NCBI GenBank assembly: GCA_021521415.1
Contig: JAIQDT010000001.1
Span: 806,001-870,000, forward strand
Source of the DNA: Bidens hawaiensis
Lineage: Eukaryota; Streptophyta; Magnoliopsida; Asterales; Asteraceae
DNA length: 64,000 nt
Direction of reading: 5' to 3'
Each line of letters begins with the position of its first letter. Position 1 is the first letter of the stretch. This document shows positions 10,634-20,164 of this stretch, one piece after another. Position numbers and translations under genes: made by a program. A model generated the notes under the pieces. The model saw only the letters and a program-made list of their open reading frames with translations. It had not been told where the DNA came from and made no database searches.

Positions 10634-11184
10634 CCTTCTTGAAGACTAAGAAACCCGAAAAAATTCTGAAAAGGGCGAAGTTAGAAAAATTTCTTCGAAA
10701 CAGTACTGTAGGCGAAGTTAAGTATAACTTCGCTTAAGTAATAACTTCGCTGGATCCTTCTTAAATTCGCGTAACTGGGCGAAGTTGAGAATAACTTCGC
10801 TTAGGATAAGCGAACTTAGAAAGTAAGCGAACTTGAAGAGAACTTCGCGGAACTAGGCGAACTTGAGAAGAACTTCGCTGAGTTAGGCGAAGTTGAGGAG
10901 GTAGGCGAAGTTGTGAATAACTTCGCTTCTCCTTATATCTTCGCTGAAACCCTACGAATCCTGACGGCAACTTCGCCTGATGAACAGCAACTTCGCCTGA
11001 CAAACTTGAACTTTCTGCAGATCTGAAAAACGGATTTTAACGACGATTTTGACGGTTTGAAGGCTTGAACACACTGGTAGGAAGCTAGAATGAGCAAAAA
11101 CACCACAAACTCGTCCCGGTAATACCCGAAATGGAACGAATTCTACACCCGCGTGAATATCCCGAACCTCACAATCGAGCAAAA
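10634..11184 (-). other. Copia leader (5' untranslated region)
   Basis: This lies between the primer site and the gag ATG. The part near gag (10673-11001) is packed with GGCGAAGTT, AACTTCGCT and GCGAACTTG half-sites, many in inverted pairs separated by 3-8 bases. The part near the LTR (11002-11184) shows no obvious structure. No conserved ORF is seen. Confidence 0.7.
10673..11001. repeat. Leader cluster of GCGAAGTT inverted half-sites
   Basis: About a dozen copies of GCGAAGTT or its complement AACTTCGC, plus GCGAACTT variants. Examples are the pair around 10711-10737 and the pair around 10903-10928. Spacing is irregular, unlike the strict 44-bp array at 2.7 kb. Confidence 0.8.
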
Positions 11185-11196
11185 GCTCTGATACCA
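11185..11196 (-). other. Primer binding site, initiator methionine tRNA type
   Basis: On the minus strand the LTR end CCTACA is followed by AT and then TGGTATCAGAGC, the standard plant complement to the 3' end of initiator tRNA-Met. It fixes the LTR boundary at 11199 and the orientation of the element. Confidence 0.93.
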
Positions 11197-11198
11197 AT

Positions 11199-11662
11199 TG
11201 TAGGTTCCCTGGACGGATCACACGAGATATCCCAATATACACAGGTGCGGAATCCCTGTGTAGATCGTTACGGACGTAGAATATAATCACATAAACACAC
11301 GTACACACGATACGAACAAAACTCACGTTATATTGATAACTCGAACCGTGTTACTTACAGACTCACGTCAATAGACTCACGTAAACTGAACTCGATCAAC
11401 CAAAACACTAACTGACCAACACATTAACCGTAAACAGTAAACTACTTAAATACACGACAACTTCGCCTCAGGCGAAGTTGTCCTTAACTTCGCTCGTTCA
11501 ACAAGTTCGCCTAGGCGAACTTGTCAACAACTTCGCTTGGTTAACAAGTTCGCCTAAGCGAACTTGTCAACAACTTCGCTTTTACAAACAATTACATAAA
11601 CAATATTACAGACTCGATTACAGACATTAGACGTATGAACTACTGACATCTATGCACCAACA
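11199..11662 (-). repeat. Copia 5' LTR, 464 bp
   Basis: On the minus strand it starts TGTTGGTGCATAG at 11662 and ends CCTACA at 11199. The ends form a short imperfect inverted repeat (TGTTGG/CCTACA), and the primer site follows at once. A TATA-like TATTTAAG lies at 11445-11452 with three long palindromes just upstream. The partner LTR is outside the window, so age and target-site duplication cannot be estimated here. Confidence 0.85.
11445..11567 (-). promoter_or_regulatory. Copia U3 promoter with three palindromes upstream of a TATA-like box
   Basis: The TATA-like box is at 11445-11452. Palindrome 1 (11457-11481) has perfect 12-bp arms ACAACTTCGCCT around one base. Palindrome 2 (11501-11524) is a perfect 24-bp palindrome with arm ACAAGTTCGCCT. 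Palindrome 3 (11544-11567) is the same with one mismatch. Extra AACTTCGCT half-sites sit between them. Such spaced palindromes upstream of a TATA box would suit dimeric DNA-binding proteins or hairpin formation. The function is inference. Confidence 0.6.
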
Positions 11663-13073
11663 AATCTGCCCAAACTCAAGCAATCAATGAAAACAAGATC
11701 TCCGATGAAAAGCGTAATGGCACCATTGACTCGTTAGTCAAGGGTGACGATGGTATCCTTAGAATGGAAACCGGATTTGGGTACCAATCGTTGGGGACTT
11801 GCGTGAAAAGATTATGAACGAAGCACATAAGTCCAAGTACATGATGCATCCCGGTAGTGACAAAATGTATCAAATACTTAAACCAAACTACTTGTGGAAT
11901 GGGATGAAAAAGGACATCGCTTCGCACGTTGCGAAATGTCTAACATGTTTGAAAGTCAAGGCTGAACACCAAAAGCCTTCGGGACTTCTTCAGCAACCCG
12001 AACTTCCTGTATGGAAGTGGGAGTTAATAACCATGGATTTCATAACCAAACTTCCGAAGACGACTCGACAACATAATGTTATATGGGTGATTGTGGACCG
12101 CTTAACAAAGTCTGCACATTTCATACCTATTAATGAGTCGTACTCAATGGATAGATTAGCGCGTATTTATGTGAACAACATCGTTGATTTGCATGGAGCA
12201 TCGCTATCTACAATTTCTGATTGAGACACCCGTTTCATGTCTCATTTCTGGAAAAGTTTCCAACAAGCACTCGGTACAAAGCTAAACCTTAGTACCGCCT
12301 ATCATCCACAAACTGATGGGCAAAGCGAAAGGACAATTCAAACGTTGGAAGATATGCTCCGCGCTTGTGTGATAGACTTAGGTGGAAGTTGGGACGACCA
12401 CTTACCCCTAATGGAATTTTCGTATAACAATAGTTATCACACGAGTATTCAAGCCGCACCATTCGAGGAGTTATATGGTCGGAAATGTAGAACGCCCGTG
12501 TGTTGGTCTGAAACCGGAGATAATCAATTGTCTGGACCCGAGATAGTCCAAGAAACCACTGACAAAGTTCTTCAAATTCGAGAGCGACTTAAGACGGCAC
12601 GTGATCGCCAAAAGAGTTACGCCTATGTCCGTCGTAAGCCGTTAGAGTTCAATGTTGGTGACAAAGTCTTATTAAAAGTCTCACCATGGAAAGGTGTCAT
12701 TCGCTTCGGCAAGAAAGGAAAACTAAGTCCTCGATTCGTTGGACCCTTTGAGGTACTTGAACGAATCGACACTGTTGCATATCGTTTGCGACTGCCCGAG
12801 GAAATGCAAGGGATACACGACGTATTCCGTGTTTCGAATCTGCGTAAGTGTATAGCCGACGAATCTCTTTCAATGCCACTAAAAGACGTAGAAATTAATG
12901 AAAACTTAAAATTCATTTAAAGACCAATTCAAATTGAAGATTCGAAAACAAAGAAAATTAAAAGACGAACTTTGAAAATTGTGAAAGTAAGATGGGATTC
13001 CCGAAGGGGACCCGAGTATACATGGGAACTCGAATCCGAAATAAGAAAGAAATACCCCCACTTGTTCTCGTAA
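11663..13073 (+). pseudogene. pol: Gypsy integrase and C-terminal tail, broken
   Basis: The first stretch (about 11663-11778) reads KSAQTQAINENK and GDDGILRMETG in one frame. It then shifts to the frame that carries the integrase. That frame has the zinc-finger elements (HPGSDKMY, CLTCLKVKAEH) and the core DDE residues (MDFITKLP, then HLHG-equivalent and [13 protein letters not shown]). The GPY-like region [13 protein letters not shown] is followed by [13 protein letters not shown] at 12222-12224 interrupts ISD-DTRF where the family has Arg. TAA at 12918-12920 interrupts the tail before RPIQIED. The final stretch VRWDSRRGPEYTWELE resembles the chromodomain-type end of plant Gypsy integrases and stops at TAA 13071-13073. 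Confidence 0.9.
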
Positions 13074-13100
13074 GCAATCTCGAGGACGAGATTTATTTCA

Positions 13101-13112
13101 AGGTGGGGAGGA
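13101..13112 (+). other. Gypsy polypurine tract
   Basis: AGGTGGGGAGGA immediately precedes the LTR start TGTAACATC, as expected for plus-strand priming. Confidence 0.88.
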
Positions 13113-15019
13113 TGTAACATCACGTAAATTTCGGGCAAAAAATGTTAATCTCCAAAGTCAAGGGACCAAATTCGTCAATATTCAAACTCAATGGGCTAAA
13201 ATAAAAATTCTGATTTCTTGACCCATCGCGCTACGCGATGGATCAGAAGAGAACCCCATCGCGTATCGCGATGGGGATGTCTGACACATGTGTCACGTGG
13301 CACACGGTGGCACACGGTGGCAACGTCTGCCGCCACATGTCACCACGTGGCAACACGTCTGCCACGTGTCGCCACGTGGCAGGTCTACTCTGTGACTAGG
13401 CAAGCTTACATAGCGCTACGCGATGGGCTTGCCTAGAAACCCATCGCGTAGCGCGATGGGGTCCAAATTCAGCCTATAAATAGATGGCCATGAGTTCAGA
13501 TCCATCACACCACAATTCACACACATTACTCTCTCTCTCTAACCTCTCTCTATACATTGGGAAGCGTGCCCTCGACCCGTCTCGAAATCCGTGCCCTGAT
13601 TCCTCGTTTTCCGTGCCCATTACCTCGATATTCATACCACTTCCCGACAACATTCCAAACAAGAAGAAGGTGCTGCCTCGACGTCCCTACGATTATCTCG
13701 AAGTACGTGCCGTTAAGAGTTAGTGTCTCGATTCGCGTGCCCAAGTGGAAGGTGTTGATCAAGAAAGTTGAAAAGGAAGATAAAGTCGTAGTGCTGCCCG
13801 AGTGTGAAGGGAATATTGAGTCAAGACAGGTAGGCATGATGTCCGAATAAAATAATAATAAAATATTATAAAGGCTTAATACCCCAAGTCGAAATTATTC
13901 TCGATAAACAAAGAAATTATATAACAAAGAAAATAAAGAAAAGAAAAATAAAATATATATGTGAGTATATATATATATATATGATTATTCTTTGTTATAA
14001 AATATATTATTTAAGGATAATGAGTATTCTTAAATAATAAAGAAAAGAATACGTTTCTTAATGAAGAAAAAACGTAGGGTTTTATAAATAAACTAAAGGT
14101 TTATAAAGATTACTTTTTAACTAAAGGTTTTTAAGTAAAAAGAGATAATGAACTAAAGGTTCATCGAGATAAATAAGACTAAAGGTCTTAAGCCGGATCG
14201 TGTATCCGACTAACAAAAGTTATACTCGTACTATAGGTGCGAGATAGCAAAGGAAAGACTCACGGACGGTGTTGGAAACCGATCCCATTGAAAAGGTGAA
14301 TACGCGCCCCACTTTTACAAACTTGTTTTCAAACAAACAAACATGTTATGTGTAAAACTTTACATGAGACTAAGTGTCTCTAAAAACATTGTAAATAAGA
14401 GTATAAGCCTAGCCCTCAGGCTGTGGTATACGCTTGTCTGGATCCTTACATATGTGGAACGCGGTGGGCACATCGCACCACGATGAGCCGGACCTAAGTT
14501 ATGTCCGAGTGAGACTGACCATGTGTATATTTATGGTACCTAAGTTATGTCGGAACGCTACGGTGTTCTGCTGAGGTGACCTAGTGTAGAGACTCGAGTT
14601 TATGATGATTGTTTAACTTGATTATTCCTAATCCAAGATGCGCCGAGACTTACGTGGTCTCGAGGGGTGATTAAGTAAAGAAAATATTTTTAGCGTCAGC
14701 ATATTCACCAGCATTCGTTGCTAACGTATTTTATAACATTTTGCAGGTAATCAAGATTAGAGCTTGAAAGACGAAGAGCTCAAGAATCCGATGGCTCGGA
14801 TAATTTTGTATCAATATTAAAATATGATGGTTTTGTAAAACATATAAACAAATAAATACTAAACGAGACTTTCGACTCGTCTTTTGTGCTGTAAATAGTT
14901 ATAATATCGATCCTTTAAGTTTTTATAAAGTCTTCCGCATTAACCCGCTACTCTGATTTATTTACAAATATGGCACCAACTGTCGATCACACTCCTAGGC
15001 CTAAGATAGGGGTGTGACA
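13113..15019 (+). repeat. Gypsy 3' LTR, about 1.9 kb
   Basis: It starts TGTAACATCACG right after the polypurine tract and ends GGGGTGTGACA. TG...CA ends are present. A TATA box at 13475-13482 divides a GC-rich, palindrome-rich U3 from a long AT-rich downstream part with several short direct repeats (for example ACTAAAGGTT copies near 14090-14180). Small ORFs in it (such as 13557-13850) have no recognisable domain. The 5' LTR is outside the window. Confidence 0.85.
13223..13482 (+). promoter_or_regulatory. Gypsy U3 promoter: G-box cluster, CATCGCG palindromes, TATA box
   Basis: Three near-identical palindromes with arms CCATCGCG lie at 13223-13241, 13254-13276 and 13441-13459. An outer inverted pair CTAGGCAAGC/GCTTGCCTAG lies at 13396-13405 and 13427-13436. 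Four CACGTG G-boxes lie at 13294, 13344, 13363 and 13373. TATAAATA at 13475-13482 fixes a start near 13505-13515. G-boxes are binding sites for plant bZIP and bHLH factors (light, ABA, stress). Their use here is inferred. Confidence 0.65.
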
Positions 15020-15226
15020 CTCTCTCTATGCGACGTTTTGGATGTATTCATTCACGTGTGTGCATGTGAGTCTGTTCTCCCTTTGACGTTTTCCTTCATT
15101 GACACTTGTCACTTTGGCCATTTATAAGTTCATGACCGAATCCAACTCGGATCCACGACCATAACTCTTCAGTTACAATTGGGAGGGAAAAAAAGAGATT
15201 ACTCTATAGAACATAAACTAAAATTT

Positions 15227-15707
15227 GAAATTGTTACAATCAGGTCACTAACATTTTCTTTTTGTTCTAATCATAGATATTTTACCTGGATAACATGTTT
15301 TATATGTTTTTTTATATTTAAATAGTTTGACATAGCAGAATATTTTTTAAAAATCGAGAAAAATAATTTTTAAATTGAGGAAAATTGAAAAGAAAACAAA
15401 AATAATTTTTTTTCTCAATAATTCAGAAAGGGGTGGTGGCGCAGCTTGTTGCCCGCCTACCTGCTATGTTGATGTAATATCTATGTTTCTTATTAAATAT
15501 ATACAAACACTTCATTTATAAAAAAAATTCTAATTTTGTCAAATTTTTAAAAAAATATATTTTGTAATGTCAAACTATTTAAAAATTTTAAAAGAAAACT
15601 TACAAAATCAACTATCTAGGTAAAATATTTAAAATTATAACAAAAAAGAAACTTTAGAGACCTGATTGGAATAAAAGATTGTATGAGTGACCTAATTGAA
15701 ACAATTT
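15227..15707. repeat. Inverted-repeat element with about 140-bp arms
   Basis: The left arm (about 15227-15370) and right arm (about 15540-15707) are diverged reverse complements. Shared blocks include AAATTGTT, CAATCAGGTC, TATTTTACCT and AAATAGTTTGACAT. The loop holds a 65-bp dispersed fragment (15430-15495, GGTGGCGCAGCTTGTTGCCC) also found at 43624. It ends directly against the MULE at 15709. Class uncertain. Confidence 0.6.
15430..15495 (+). repeat. Dispersed fragment with GTGGCGCAGCTTGTTGCCC
   Basis: It shares the core GTGGCGCAGCTTGTTGCCCG with 43629-43648, and both copies continue to a GATGTAA-then-AT-rich tail. Probably the 3' end of a retroposed element, family unknown. Confidence 0.55.
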
Positions 15708-15708
15708 A

Positions 15709-17193
15709 GGGAAAATTCTTAAAATGGCCATTTTGAGGAGAGAGAAAGGGGTAAGTAGCTCTAAATCCCAACACATTCCCAAAATAGCCCACCAAATTTG
15801 GACTGAGGAAACGAGATATGGAAAAATCTTTAGGCCAATAGAATTCAGACAAGTGTCAAACTTTTTCAAAATCCGACTGTTTTTTTTTTTAATGTTAGGG
15901 GACCAGTCCATATTATCCATTAAAAGTTCTTCTAAAAAACAGTCTTTTCCGACGGTTTTTAATGTTTCCTAACGGATCCCATCAACTATCAAAAACATGG
16001 GAAATTGTGCCTTCAAATTCAGTCTTTCAAGACGCATTTCGGGTGAATTTGTACCAAGAAGACGAGTTAGTAGTTTATTTCTTATGTGTTGAAATCTAGT
16101 CCACACCTTCAAAATTTATTTATAATCCGTCTACACCGACAATATATTATGCGATTCCGTCTATTCCGACATGATCATCCAAAGAATATACATGTGTTTA
16201 ACTTCATATTCCCCTTCATACATACCACCCTAAACTTTAACTTCCATGGAACTTGATAATGTTGTTTGTTATGGTGGTAATTGGCAAACTGGTAACGGAA
16301 GGTATGATTATGTTCCAATAAACTGTAAACGGGGAGGTGTTAGTCTTGCTTCAAACATCAACCATTCCATGCTAATTGATTTACTTGAAGCTCGTTTTAA
16401 GGTAACGCACATTTCCCGATTATGAGTTGATGAAAAGATGTGAATGAATTAATGAGGATCGAGGAAGATGATACATATAATGTAAATATGGACGGACATG
16501 ATAGATTATACTACGTAATCGTCAAATTTGTAAGGCACATTTTTCCATGTGTTCAGAATTTGTAGGGGTCAGATTAGAATCCTTAATAAACCGTCTGGCA
16601 AGACAACTTTCATATTAAGATTTAGTGAAGAAATATGGACGGGTCCCTCAATATTTTCAAAAATATGATCTCTTTAGTTCAAATATACCAAATAAATGTC
16701 TTGAAAAACAAAATTAAATGGCACATTTTTCCATGTGCTTTAAATTTGTAGGGGTCAAATAAGAAACCTAAATAATCCGTCTGATAAGAAAGCTTTGGAG
16801 AATAAGTTTTAATGAAAAAATATGGGCGAATCCCTCAATATTTATAAATCTATGGTCTTCTTGGTAAAAATTCACCCGAAATGCATATTGAAAAATTGAA
16901 TTTGAATGCACAATTTCCCATTCTTTTGGAAGTTGAGGGGATCCGTTAGGAAATATTGAAAAACCGTCGGAAAAGACTGTTTTTTAGGAGAACTTTTAAC
17001 GGAAAATATGGACTGGTCCCCCAACATTTAAAAAAAAACAGTCGGATTTTGAAAAAGTTTGACACTTGTCAGAATTCTATTGGCCTAAAGATTTTTTCAA
17101 ATACCGTCTCCTTGGTCCAAATTTGATAGGTTATTTTAAAAATGTGTATGAATTTAAGACTATTTAACCGTTTCTCTCGGCCAGAATTTTCCC
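15709..17193. mobile_element. Mutator-like element (MULE), long terminal inverted repeats
   Basis: Ends are GGGAAAATTCT at 15709 and AGAATTTTCCC at 17193. The arms 15709-16050 and 16868-17193 are clear reverse complements, sharing for example TTTAGGCCAATAGAATTC, AACAGTCTTTTCCGACGG and ATTTCGGGTGAATTT. The right arm is the third member of a tandem set of about 186-bp units (16534, 16720, 16907). Between the arms is an exon resembling the MuDR transposase N-terminus. A 9-bp target duplication is only approximate (AACAATTTA/CAAAATTTA). The catalytic part of a transposase is missing, so it is a deletion derivative. Confidence 0.7.
16246..16401 (+). pseudogene. MuDR-type transposase N-terminal exon fragment
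   Basis: The ATG at 16246 opens 52 codons: MELDNVVCYGGNWQTG, YDYVPINCKRGG, then HSMLIDLLEARFK. It ends at a consensus donor AAG|GTAACG (16402). The pattern of a short beta strand, GG-W, a Y-x-x-V strand and a helix resembles the N-terminal ubiquitin-like/PB1-like domain of plant mudrA transposases. No downstream exon with the zinc knuckle or DDE domain is present. Confidence 0.5.
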
Positions 17194-17279
17194 TTCAAAA
17201 TTTAGTTACGGGATTTCGTAATAAAATAATTTAAAAAATAATGATAATAATAATTTAGTGTGATTGATTCATGTAAAAG

Positions 17280-17394
17280 AGCAATGGAATTGGCGAAACC
17301 CTAACCCACAAAATCACAACAACAACAACCAACACGTTCTTCTCATTCTCAATTTCTTCATCGGAACCAAATTCTTCAACGCCTATTTCACAAG
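17280..17394 (+). other. Probable non-coding first exon of the LYR-motif gene
   Basis: A CA-rich leader carrying a telo-box (AAACCCTAA, 17296-17304) ends at CAAG|GTAATT, a good donor at 17395. An acceptor CAG at 18166-18168 lies four bases before the ATG. The resulting 0.77 kb leader intron is inferred from splice consensus only. Confidence 0.5.
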
Positions 17395-17929
17395 GTAATT
17401 CCAATATCTTTTTAATCAAAACCAAATTAATCAATCAATCAACATCTCTTTAATCATTTAAATTTTAATCATCTTCCCCGAGCTTGTCTCGTTTTAATTT
17501 TTATATATTACGCAAATTCGGTCGGTATTGGTTAGGTAGCCTCCTAACGGTAATGAAAATAATAAACCTAAAAAAAGTAGACGCATCGTATAAGTTATAA
17601 CTTATGATTAAAAAAGCATATTTGAAACGACTTGTAGTCTGTTGGTAAAACCCGTACGTTGTGGCTGCGATTGGATGTTAGTTCGTCTGTATTGGGTTGG
17701 GGCACCGGAACTAAACTAAAAAATAAATTTGGACAGTGCACAAATTAACATATTTAAAAACAAACACTAACTCGGTCGATATCGACGGAATCGGTATCGG
17801 CATAAAATCATGAACATAAATTAGTACGCCCAAAAAACTAATATAAAAGATATTTAAAAAAGAAAAAATGGCGTGGCACGACCACATGCTGCCACGTGAA
17901 CCGATCAGGAAGTTGCGGCATCAACATAA

Positions 17930-18130
17930 CGTAGTAGAAAAATATATAAATGAAAAGCTAGTTTAGGTTCGCAAGCCGGCTTGAACTCGAGCTCGTTTGT
18001 TAAATGAGTGTTAATTATAGCTCGAGCATGGGCTCGAGGTTGTTTAAGTTCGGCTCTATTTAGAGATTTTAACGAGCTGATCTCAAGTATCTTTTGAGCG
18101 GCTCGATTCCGTAAATGATTCAAAGTTTGT
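17930..18130 (-). repeat. GCTCGAG-rich MITE copy just upstream of the LYR gene
   Basis: It shares TTTAAGTTCGGCTC and GAGCTGATCTCAAGTA blocks with copies at 48880-49503. It lies 40-240 bp before the start codon, within the proposed leader intron. Confidence 0.6.
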
Positions 18131-18172
18131 TCATCTTCTAATTGCTGAATAATAACCTCACGAAACAGAACA

Positions 18173-18622
18173 ATGGCAACCGCTATCGCGAAACATCGAG
18201 CCCTTGCAGTTTCTCACCGCCTGCACTGTCGGTATTTCATGAATAACGGCCCGGACACCGTGGAAGAGCTACTGGATCGTCACGTAGTCAAGAAAAAGAT
18301 AACTTTTGACGACAGTGAAGACGAGATGTTGACTCGCCAACAACTTACAAGCACTCGTCGGGAAGCACTGGGTCTGTACCGAGACATAATCCGTGCTACC
18401 CGTTATTTCATGTGGCCGGATTCACACGGTGTTTTGTGGCGGGATGTGTTGAGAGCGAATGCCCGAAAGGAGTTTGAAGATGCCCGGTTTGAGAAGGATC
18501 CGGAAGTTATTACTCGGTTGCTTATTGGCGGACATGATGCTGTTGAAGCTGCTCTTGATAAGTTAGTTGAAAAGCAGAAGCAGCAGATTGCTAAGGAACA
18601 AGCGGACCGTGATCGTCGGTGA
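18173..18622 (+). CDS. CIAF1: LYR-motif mitochondrial complex I assembly factor (CIAF1/EMB1793-like)
   Basis: One uninterrupted coding exon of 149 residues. The N-terminal 25 residues are Arg/His-rich with few acids, as expected for mitochondrial import. An acidic linker (FDDSEDEM) precedes a Complex1_LYR domain from about residue 58. The signature is LYR at residues 68-70 within REALGLYRDIIRATRYF, followed by WRDVLRANARKEFEDARF. The C-terminal helix is Lys/Gln-rich. LYR proteins bind acyl carrier protein and help Fe-S or complex assembly. The Arabidopsis relative At1g76060 (EMB1793/CIAF1) is needed for complex I (from memory). Length fits the family. ATG context is AACAATGG. It is flanked by repeats and has no gene partner nearby. 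The symbol is assigned by resemblance. Confidence 0.85.
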   Translation: MATAIAKHRALAVSHRLHCRYFMNNGPDTVEELLDRHVVKKKITFDDSEDEMLTRQQLTSTRREALGLYRDIIRATRYFMWPDSHGVLWRDVLRANARKEFEDARFEKDPEVITRLLIGGHDAVEAALDKLVEKQKQQIAKEQADRDRR

Positions 18623-20164
18623 TACGGGTAATGATTTGAGTTCTTGTAATATTGTATATTTGATAATGATGAAAGTTCATGTTCTTGAATAATTATTATG
18701 CAATATTTTTTCAGTTTAGGTTGTGTTTTATTGTTAACATGAATCTTAGTTAAAAGTAGGGTTGTAAACTTTGTCGGGTTGACGGGTTTAAACACGATCC
18801 ATATATTAATTTGTGTCAAGATATTTATCTTAACCTGGACACACTTAAATTCGCGTGACTTGAACATGACCGGTTCAACCCATTTAGCTAAACGAGTTAA
18901 ATGGCTTGACGCGTTGTAACCAAGTTCTAAGCATGTTAAACAGGGTGGCGGGTTGTGGTAAATAGGCTAAACGGGTCATAAATGGGTTGGCGGGTTGACA
19001 TGTTTAATTAAAACCGAATAAAACATGTTTACTAAAACGAGTTAGACATGACAACCGAACATGTTTTCCAGGTTTAGTATCATTTTAACGGGGTTGGATG
19101 AGTCATGAGTGTCAAAGCAGGTTGGTTTTGGGTTGACCTGAGACACTTTTTGTTCATTTTCAAAAAAAATTGTATAATTTATCAGTAGTGTCATAATGGG
19201 TCAAGTGAGAAAATAAAACAGAACTAACAAATAATCGGGTCGAATGGTTGAAGTCATCCAATCCGAAGTGTCTTTTTGATTCGTAAATCTCCCAAGCATG
19301 TTTTATTCAAGAAGTTGGATTTCTTCTGAGGTAATATACTTTATGTAATCACATTTGACTCACTAGTTCTTTGTAAAATAATTAACATTTATGGACTAAA
19401 ACGGTTTCGGGTCAACCCAACCACACCTAACTTGTTTTGACCCCATTTAACCAGACCCCATTTTGATCCATTACCTAGCCCATTCCGCTGTTTATTTTGT
19501 CACCAATTGTTTATTTCTTCTCCAGAAAGTTAACATTTTTGGCTGAAACTTTTTACATCTTATTATCAGGTAAACGATGTAAAGGCCCGCATACTTCGTT
19601 AGGAACATGGTCTTCGTGTGTAGGACCGTTACTTTTCTTCTAACGTCATGGCATATTCTTGAATGATCGACGTAGTAGCCTTTTGATGGCTTTCGTGATC
19701 ACTGCTGTTGTCTATAGGCAGGTCGTAATACTTTTTTTTTCTTATGTAAATTAAAGTGTATTCATGGTATGTCTTTAAAATAATTTTCAGAGTGAAAGAA
19801 ACTGGTTGATGACACTTGGTTTGTTCATAATGTTGTTGGACCTATCATTAGATTTTATGACTTTTAGAGCACAACCAATCTTAAACCCCTTTACTTGTAC
19901 GAGTACATTTTGGATTCGGTGCCATTGTTTATTAGTCTAGATTTTGTCTAAAGGAGCATACAATGGGCCAAAATGAATTTGGTCGTAATCTAGGCTCGGG
20001 CATAAAACCTTGTTCCAGACCCGTCCCGGAATAGGTTCTACCTCTACCCGGTCAAAACCCGGACCTAACCTAGTCAAAACCTGATAAACCCCGAAAAGAC
20101 CGATCAAAAACGCGACCCAGCCCGGTTCTTGAATTTGTTGATCAAACCTAGACCCAATTTTGGT
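18623..20164. other. Intergenic, old repeats rich in GGGTTGACGGG-type words
   Basis: 3' flank of the LYR gene, then about 18755-19260 with many CGGGTT, GGTTGACGGGT and AACGGGTCA words, the style of a decayed hAT-like MITE also seen at 47.6 kb. 19985-20165 is rich in CCCGG and ACCCGGTC words. I see no gene. Confidence 0.45.

Larger units (their letters stand above)
1..11662 (-). mobile_element. Ty1/Copia LTR retrotransposon, SIRE-like, left LTR outside window
   Basis: Reading on the minus strand the order is LTR (11199-11662), primer binding site (11185-11196), leader, gag (7994-10633), protease/integrase (6507-7979), RT/RNase H (4671-6506), a 2.2 kb non-coding spacer, and an extra ORF (2458 down to 1 and beyond). 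Integrase before RT defines Copia. A very long gag with two zinc knuckles and a large ORF after RNase H matches the SIRE/Maximus group (family knowledge). The second LTR is to the left of base 1, so length and target-site duplication cannot be read. The base after the LTR (11663) is inside a Gypsy pol gene, so this is a nested insertion. One nonsense codon in pol, two in the extra ORF and a gag/pol frame break suggest it is no longer autonomous. Confidence 0.93.
11663..15019 (+). mobile_element. Ty3/Gypsy LTR retrotransposon, 3' part, split by the Copia insertion
   Basis: The remaining pieces are the end of the RNase H-integrase linker, integrase, a chromodomain-like tail, polypurine tract and 3' LTR (13113-15019). 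Gag, protease, RT and the 5' LTR must lie left of the Copia element, outside the window. The integrase and tail look like plant chromoviruses, perhaps the Tekay/Del clade. The coding part is broken by a frameshift and two nonsense codons, so the element is dead. The sequence after the LTR is at 15020 (CTCTC...). Confidence 0.9.

Noticed and set aside
13484..13850. ORFs within the Gypsy LTR as a small gene
   Set aside because: They overlap the R/U5 part after the TATA box, occur on both strands and show no family resemblance.
17630..17700. tRNA-like fold near GTCTGTTGGTAAAACCCGT
   Set aside because: No convincing acceptor stem, anticodon arm and T-loop set. I found no tRNA or rRNA gene in the window.
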